Shown: positions 57,486-64,000 of the stretch, one piece after another
How positions within the stretch are numbered: position 1 is the stretch's first letter
How the letters are laid out: every line of letters begins with the position of its first letter
DNA from: Hortaea werneckii
Taxonomy: Eukaryota > Ascomycota > Dothideomycetes > Mycosphaerellales > Teratosphaeriaceae
NCBI GenBank assembly: GCA_037044905.1
Contig: JBAOKB010000182.1
Coordinates: forward strand, 310,001-374,000
Length of the DNA stretch: 64,000 nt
Reading direction: 5' to 3'
Notes under the pieces: model-generated
Database searches by the model: none
Told to the model about the DNA's origin: nothing
What the model saw: the letters and a program-made list of their open reading frames with translations, nothing else
Made by a program: the position numbers and the translations under genes

Positions 57486-60400
57486 ATGGCAGAGAATGGC
57501 GGCGATAATACCGATGCGAGCTCTATCCGACCTGTCTCCTCCCTGAGGTCGAGGTTCGAGAACTTGGGGAAGGAGAGTGTAGAGCAGAAGCCGTTGACCC
57601 CAGGCGGGCGACGCTATGTGTCTTTAAATGCCGAGGACAGAGCGCCAATCGTCCGACCTCGAAGCTCCGATGGCAGAACATCTTTAGGAGAGACGCGGAT
57701 ACCGCTGGGCGAGAGGTTCCGAGAGCCACCAGCATCCACAGGGCAGAAAAGGCGTCCGTCTCCGCCCAAAGGCCGGCCGCAGAGCATGATGATGGTCACT
57801 CCTTCCCAGAAGTCGCCGCCTATGGTCACGATAGACTCTCCACATTCTCCGGACAAAAACAGCTCTTTGGACATGCGGGTGGTCAGCCCTGCTATGGATT
57901 CACCTTCTCGCCCTCATTCCCGTACCGTTAGTAGAGCAGCCACTCCTGCTGCCTTCGAAGTTGCAGGGCCAACAGGCACGCAAGCCACTGAACCACCCAA
58001 AATTGACTTCGCAAGCAAGCCAAAACCGCCCAAGGCTGCTGCCGAACCAGGCTCCTCTGCAAAACTCCCGCCACCAGTCAACAGAACGGGCAAACCCAGC
58101 GTGCCATCGAAACCACCTGCACTGGCGCAGAAGCCTAGCGGACTCAGTGCCCCGAGCCGAATACGAATGAGCTTAGTGATACAAGTGCGTCTCCCTTTAG
58201 CACGCCGCCGAGCAGTGGGGGCACTTCGCCAGAGAAGGAAAAGGAGCCTTTTGGGGACCATGCTCGTCAGGGCTCCGATGCCTCATTTGTGGAGCGGCTA
58301 CGTAGTGATTCTGGAGCTTCTTCAGCACCATATCGGGCACGTGGCGACTCTGATGCCTCTTTTGTGCAAAGGCTGCGTGGAGATTCGGATGCTTCTGGAA
58401 TGTCCAGAGCGAGAGCAGAGTCTGACAGCTCTTTTGTAGAGCCTTCTTCACTACCGGATCGAGGGTTTCAGCCTCCTCCTATCCACCATCACGTCGCCAC
58501 CAGGCGTGAGCAATACGCTCATTCATTGTCAAGAGCACCGACAATGCAAAATAGGCACCACGGAAAGCCTGAAAGTGCCGCGAAGGATCCAGGAGAAGAT
58601 CGTCCGCGCTTACCAGCCCGGCCTGAGCTTCAAACCCGCTCAGGGCGTACGAGTCCTACAAAGCCACGTTCTGGACGAACAAGCCCTTCGAAGCTGTCAC
58701 AGATGCATCGTCCGGCGGGTCCTCCGAAGCGTGCCGCCACCCTTGACGAGCAAAACACCTCGCGAATTCCGGCTACAAAGCCAGCGCAGCATTCGGCTCT
58801 CAATCAAGGCTTCAGCCGCCTGTCTTCGCCCGCCGCGCCACCGGCACGGACCCAAGCGCCTGTAGTCCCAGCGCCCAGGAGGTCAGCAGACATGAGGCGT
58901 CCTCAGATTCCTCCGGTGCAGACCGAGCCAACGTCGCAAGCCAATGGCCACTCCCGTGATGACGTTGAAGACGTCGAGCCACCAACACCTCAGCAGACAG
59001 CACCTACTGATTTCCCAGACTCTTCGCAAGCCAATCGTCGCCCACCGCGCTACCGACAAAGGCCGTGGCAAATACCCACAGAGTACGATAGCAGACTCTG
59101 CGCAGTATCTGGCGAGTATGTGGTCACCACCGGGCACTCTACCAGAGCCTGGAATTTGCGAACAGGAGAGCAGTTGTTGAACATGGCTCACAATGAAAAC
59201 GTCCGGGTGACTGCTTTGACATTCAAGCCTACTCCCAATCCGGCAGATGAAGGCAAGCGTGTTTGGCTTGGCACGAACACTGGCGAGATTCACGAAGTCG
59301 ATATATCCATACAGAGCTTGGTAAAGACGAAGTCCCACGCACATACGCGGCGAGAGATCATCCGCATGTACCGTCATGCGTCCGAGTTGTGGACACTGGA
59401 CGAAGGTGGTGAGCTCAATGTCTGGCTGCCAGACTCCAAAGGCATGGCAAGTCTAGATTCACAATGCCATAATTTCCGCGTTCCGAGGGGCCACACTTTC
59501 TCGATGGTGGTTGGCAATCATTTATGGTATGCGACCGGAAAGGATCTACGTGTCTTCAACCCCGGCGCCGCTACGGACGGCGAGTTCCAGGTGACTCGGC
59601 ACGCTTTAACACCCCCCGGAACGGGCGATATCACTTCTGGAGCCATGCTGAGCCATCAGCCAGACTTGGTCTATCTCGGCCATTCAAACGGCAAAGTCAG
59701 CGTGTATAACCGCAAAGACTTCTCGTGCCAAGTGGTTGTCAATGTGAGCGTCTACAAACTTAACTCGCTTGTTGGCGTTGGAGAGTACCTTTGGGCTGGA
59801 TACAACACTGGAATGGCTTATGTGTACGATACTTCGACAGTGCCGTGGACAGTCAAGAAGGACTGGCAAGCCCACGACAGACACGTGAGCACCATTGTGG
59901 CTGACTCTTCTGCACTGTGGAAGCTAGATCGCCTGCACGTGATCACCTTGGGAACAGATAACATACGTTGCGCATTTGGGATGGGCTTCTTGAGGAAGAC
60001 TGGCTCGATTCGCTAATGCAGCAGCATGAATCTGACTACTGCTCGTTCCGTGAGCTGACTTGTCAAGTCATGACGTGGAACGCTGGTGCAACGAAACCAC
60101 GCTATCTGGACCATTCGATGCAAGATAGCAACTTCTTCCACGACTACATTAACACCAGAGACGCTCCGGATATCTTCGTCTTCGGCTTTCAAGAACTCGT
60201 CGATTTAGAGGACAAGAAAACCACAGCGAAGGCTTTCTTCAAAAGCAAGAAGAAGGATACCAACGAGCATGAGCACATGTCGCATCAGTATCGCGCGTGG
60301 CGAGACCATCTTACACGGTGCTTAGAGGATTTCATGCCTGCTGACCAGCCATATACGCTACTGCACACAGCGAGCTTGGTAGGACTTTTCACTTGCGTCT

Positions 60401-61288
60401 TTGTCAAGTCAGCCGAGCGCAGTAGGATCAAGCATGTACATACCGCCGAGGTCAAGCGTGGTATGGGTGGCTTACACGGAAACAAAGGCGCCCTGATCAT
60501 GAGACTGGTGCTTGACGATAGCAGCATGTGCTTCGTCAACTGTCACCTTGCAGCTGGCCAGACGCAGACGATCCAGCGTAATAACGACGTTGCAGGGATT
60601 CTTGAAAGCGAGGCGCTCCCTGCCTATCCTCTCAGCCAGAACAGCGCAGCGCAACACAGCGACGTCTTCTCTTCTGGTGGCGATGGCAGCATGATCCTTG
60701 ACCATGATATTTGCATCCTCAATGGTGATTTGAACTACCGCATTGATACCATGGGAAGAGATACTGTGGTCAAACAGATCGAGAAGGGTGAGATTTCGCG
60801 GTTGCTGGAGCGTGATCAGCTTCTTCTTAGTAGGAAGAAAAATCCTGGATTTCGTCTTCGCGCGTTCCAGGAGGCTCCGATCACCTTCGCCCCTACCTAC
60901 AAGTATAATTTGCGTAGCGACGAGTACGACACATCGGAGAAGCGGCGGTCACCGGCTTGGTGCGACCGAATCTTATACCGGGGGTTGGGAAATGTCAAAA
61001 TGGAGGAGTACCGTCGGTGGGAGGTCAGAGTCTCAGATCACAGACCGGTGACCGGAAAACTGAAGCTGCGGGTCAAGACCGTGGATCCTGGACGAAGAGG
61101 CGATGCCTGGAAGCTATGTGTGGAAGAGTTCGAGGTCGTTCGGCAGCGGGTTGCTCGAGCAGTGCAGTAAGTTCTTATAGAAACGCTTGGGGATGAATAC
61201 CACGGCTGACTTGGTTGACAGACTGCAGTACCTCACGAATGTCCTCGGCCTCACGCCACAAGAAGCAAAGACGGCACTGCCAAGTTGA
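57486..61288 (+). CDS. Beta-propeller / inositol-polyphosphate 5-phosphatase fusion (two frame breaks)
   Basis: About 1,249 aa after correction. Residues 1-520 are disordered and Ser/Pro/Arg-rich, including repeats such as RLRSDSGASS, ARGDSDASF, RLRGDSDAS and RARAESDSSF. A WD-like propeller follows (YDSRLCAVSGEYVVTTGHST, TLDEGGELNVWLPDSKG, DLVYLGHSNGKVSVYNRKDF), then the IPPc domain (TWNAGATKPRYL, FGFQELVDLEDKKTT, GGLHGNKGALIMRL, CFVNCHLAAGQ, ILNGDLNYRID near residue 1080, SPAWCDRILYRG, VSDHRPVTGKL). Catalytic residues are present, so it should remove the 5-phosphate from phosphoinositides or inositol phosphates. Bases are missing near 58151 (CCCC run) and 59963. The final 55-nt intron 61167-61221 leads to LGLTPQEAKTALPS. 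Related propeller-5-phosphatase fusions occur in plants and other fungi. Confidence 0.88.
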
Positions 61289-61667
61289 AGAGCCTTGCAG
61301 ACAGGCATGAAATGCAATGGATCAATGTTTGACCTATTATACTCAGCCTCTTGTTACTCATGCTGATAAGCTACACTCTCGACTATTGCGTGGCCGAAAG
61401 TTGGGACGGCAGAAGGTAAGGAGGTTGATGCATGTAGATCTCACCCGAAAGCCAATCTCATGGAAATCTGCGGGGAAGTCACGCTAGAGAAGCATAGGCC
61501 ACAGTCGCGCTTCGAGGTTGTAACTCTGATGTCATGAAAGTCGCCTTCCCGTCACCATTGACGAGGTCGCGTGTCAAACGAAACAATCCCTGCCTTCCAC
61601 TTCCTCTGCATCTTCTTATTTCTTCCATCCCCAAACGAAACAGAATCAACTCCTTGAGTCGCAACTT
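61289..61667. other. Intergenic, 379 bp
   Basis: Tandem spacer serving as promoter of the GFA gene; nothing else seen. Confidence 0.6.
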
Positions 61668-62556
61668 ATGTCTTGCAGAGTATTGCTGCCATCTGCAAGC
61701 TCACAGATCTCCAGAGCAACCCTTTTTGTGACCAGGACAGCCACCAGACATTACCAACCAATCAAGGCCGCCCCAATACTATCCCGCAATCTGAACTATT
61801 CTGCGAAGATGGACGCTTCGCAGGCAATCAAGGAGAACAATGTCCCGAAGAAAGATCAGTGGAAGTTTCGGGCGCCATACCGCGTCCATGAGCCCAATGA
61901 GGGTTTCAAGGCACGCTACGACGCAAGCTGTCATTGCGGAAAGGTGAAATACCAATTGAGCAGGGAAGAGCCTTTGGACAGCAAGTTGTGTCACTGCACG
62001 ACCTGTCAAACACAACACGGTGAGTTTCTTGTCCGACTGTTGCCATTAGAAGTCTGATCAAACAGTTTCTGATACGTAAATAGCCGCACCATTCCAATGG
62101 GCCGCCATCTTCCACAAGGATGACATCAACTTCTTGCACGGCCACCACGATCTCGAGTGGTACGATCCGACCGAGAAGAGCATCGAGCATAAGCTGCCCT
62201 GCAAAGTGCGTTGTGCATACTGTCACAGCCCCATCATGGACGAAGGAAGAAATATGATCTTGCTATTCCCTAGCTTGATTGACCTGAAGTCGGATGAGGA
62301 CAAGGCCAACTTCAAGCCTAGGTAGGCCGAGCAAAGCGATTGATTGTAGAGGCGCAGCCTGCTGACAATACGTTCTAGATGCCACATGTTTTATGGTCAG
62401 CGCGTCATGGATGTGCCTGACGGACTGCCCAAATGGACTGGACTGAATCAGGACAGCGACTTGATTGAGGATTCGCCCCCTGAGCTGGTGCGTGAGTTGG
62501 AGAGGAAGCGTGAGGAGGAGCGCAGTGAGAAATTCAAGAAGGGCGAAAACAAATAA
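61668..62556 (+). CDS. GFA/CENP-V-fold zinc enzyme with mitochondrial-type leader
   Basis: Exons 61668-62019, 62084-62321 and 62379-62556 join in frame to 255 aa. The GFA domain has zinc-binding cysteines in CHCGKVKYQL, CHCTTCQTQHG and RCAYCHSPIMDEGRN. The family is named after glutathione-dependent formaldehyde-activating enzyme (glutathione plus formaldehyde to S-hydroxymethylglutathione), but most fungal members are uncharacterised. The first 47 residues are rich in Arg, Ser and Ala and lack acids (MSCRVLLPSASSQISR...), resembling a mitochondrial presequence. A second Met (M48, MDASQAIKENN) marks where a cytosolic form would begin. The C-terminus is a charged helix (ERKREEERSEKFKKG). No frame break. 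Confidence 0.87.
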
Positions 62557-63169
62557 GATGGCGCCGTGGAATTTGCGAATGACCTCCGACGCAGCGGCAT
62601 GTTGAATTCAGCATTGAAGATTGCATGTGTAGCGAGGCGTTGGTGGCACAAATGCACGGCAGGTCAGCTGTCAGAATGATTGTGTTGTTACGAAAGGAAG
62701 ATGTCAAATTTGCCCTGTGCTATTCGCAAAAACTGTATGATATAGACGCACCCAATACTTGGTTCGTCCCCTCGCACGGTGTCACACAGTGAAAGACACG
62801 GAGATTCGGGTTGCGAAAGCCCTTTCCTCCGCTTGTATCATCAATCTAGCCGGTTTCAATTGCTCGATGGATCTTACCCCATGTCATACGCCAACGGCAA
62901 TTCACTCACAGTTGACTTCAGAGTAGCAATTGCATCACGGCATCTTGAGGCCTTGCGAGCACTACAGGTTGACCGTGGTTGCATCGCCTCCGCATTGACC
63001 TTCATGAATCCCCCGACCTTTTCCCGGAGAGCCTTGGCAAGACGGCATCCGCGACATCACTCGAACTCGCGACAGTGACATGACAGCCTCCTCGACCCTT
63101 TGGGCTTGATTCAAGTATGCTTGTATTTTAACTATGGCTTGGTGCTCTGTGACGATCGGAGCAGAGTCA
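62557..63169. other. Intergenic, 613 bp
   Basis: 3' flank of the GFA gene and promoter of the chromodomain gene. No gene seen. Confidence 0.6.
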
Positions 63170-64000
63170 TGAAGCGGAAGCATTCAGTTCATCGGTCCAT
63201 CTCTCGAAAGCGCGTTAAGCAAGGTAAGTCCGGACTTCACTGCAAGATCGCCCGCAGTGCTCATAGCGATGAAGCGTCGCGTCCATGTGGTCACCATGAG
63301 CCACGTTGAGTATCGCCTGATGCTAGTCCCAGACTAACGTTTGCAGGATCTGAGGTTTCGCCACCAACACCACACCCCCATGGCGACGTAGATTATACCA
63401 AGGAGTACAAGATCAACACCATCCTCGCAGAAAACGAGCGCCAATACTTGATCGATTGGGCAGACGACGAGGAGACTGGCGAGCACTACGAACCTACCTG
63501 GGAACCCAAACGCTTCGCGAACAGAGAAGCAGTTAACGACTGGAAGCAGCAGAAAGCGCAAAAAGCTGCACGGTCGAAGCAACAGGCAACTCAGCCGGCG
63601 AGCTCATCTACTCCTATCAAGAAAAGGGTAGGGAGGCCGCGCAAAGTCATCGAAAGCTCGCCCGAGACTTCGCCCACGCTAATCAGGGAGAACTTCCCAC
63701 AGTCAAGCGCTCGGCAGCCATTTGAGGCCCCCAGTACTGCCGAATCTGCTACGGCAATCGAGACTGAAGTTCCTGAAATTGTAGAAAGCCAACAGGAGGA
63801 AGCTCAAGACCTCCCAGCGGACGCATCCGACCCAGGCAGTCCTCTTTTTGTCCAGCCTTCCGAGCCACCTGCAAGCTTCGAAGCTGGAGAGTATCAGCAA
63901 TTCTCATCTTCGGCAGCAGTCGGAGACAGTGACCCAACCGTTTCAGCTCCACAAGACCTTCCAGCAACCCAGTCAGGCTCGCTCTCAACACCATCTGGCG
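63170..64000 (+). CDS. Chromodomain / AT-hook protein (partial, runs off right edge)
   Basis: Exon 1 (63170-63223) encodes a very basic start, MKRKHSVHRSISRKRVKQ. A 123-nt intron with branch ACTAAC leads to exon 2 from 63347. EYKINTILAENERQYLIDW and HYEPTWEPKRFANREAVNDW form an N-terminal chromodomain, with aromatic positions Tyr, Trp and Trp that could cage methyl-lysine. KKRVGRPRKVIES is an AT-hook for minor-groove DNA binding. The rest is a Ser/Pro/Glu-rich disordered stretch still open at 64000. This arrangement fits a large fungal chromatin protein such as an HDA-complex or heterochromatin factor, but which one cannot be told from the fragment. Confidence 0.78.

Overview
This window is nuclear DNA of a filamentous ascomycete (Pezizomycotina; Dothideomycetes looks likeliest, which is inference). 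The evidence is short spliceosomal introns (about 47-300 nt) with GTAAGT/GTATGT donors and CTAAC/CTGAC branch points, genes on both strands without operons, an intron-bearing tRNA, and fungal versions of housekeeping proteins (Pre6, Erg7, Cfd1, Gid7, Slx1, Aim6, Fcy2). I see no virus, transposon or CRISPR array.

Layout, left to right. 1-1061: 3'-truncated gene for a secreted PAN-like protein with a 36-bp minisatellite (minus). 2426-2516: tRNA-Asp (minus). 2709-6741: CFD1, QTRT2 (both minus) and thymidylate kinase (plus). 6.7-9.1 kb: gene-poor. 9.1-14.5 kb: accessory stretch with an 88-aa protein, two tandem 2EXR/F-box-like genes (plus) and a cytochrome P450 (minus). 15.2-19.0 kb: AIM6-like and MTHFR (plus). 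19.1-27.1 kb: SLX1 (minus) divergent from a KDM5-type demethylase (plus). 28.4-32.3 kb: GID7/WDR26 and proteasome alpha4 (plus). 33.7-40.2 kb: pseudo-exonuclease/RRM/RanBP2 zinc-finger protein and lanosterol synthase (minus). 40.7-48.3 kb: PSI-domain membrane protein (plus), purine-cytosine permease and a large fungal protein of unknown function (minus). 49.5-61.3 kb: serine hydrolase (plus), MFS transporter, NmrA-like and CHY zinc-finger genes (minus), propeller-5-phosphatase fusion (plus). 61.7-64 kb: GFA-domain enzyme and the start of a chromodomain gene (plus).

Functional themes are housekeeping: Fe-S assembly, tRNA queuosine, dTTP, one-carbon and sterol synthesis, protein turnover and chromatin. 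Neighbours share divergent promoters but no pathway.

The most striking property is that 15 genes, including normally essential ones, contain single-base frame breaks. I located 23 of them (about 17 missing and 6 extra bases, often in homopolymers). The protein similarity continues undamaged in another frame, and for every complete gene whose start I could fix, correcting the breaks gives a whole number of codons. Sequencing or assembly indels are the simplest reading. I did not find a convincing new multi-gene system; the better leads are the pseudo-exonuclease RNA-binding protein, the propeller/5-phosphatase fusion, micro-exons, the 2EXR pair and the repeat-rich secreted protein.
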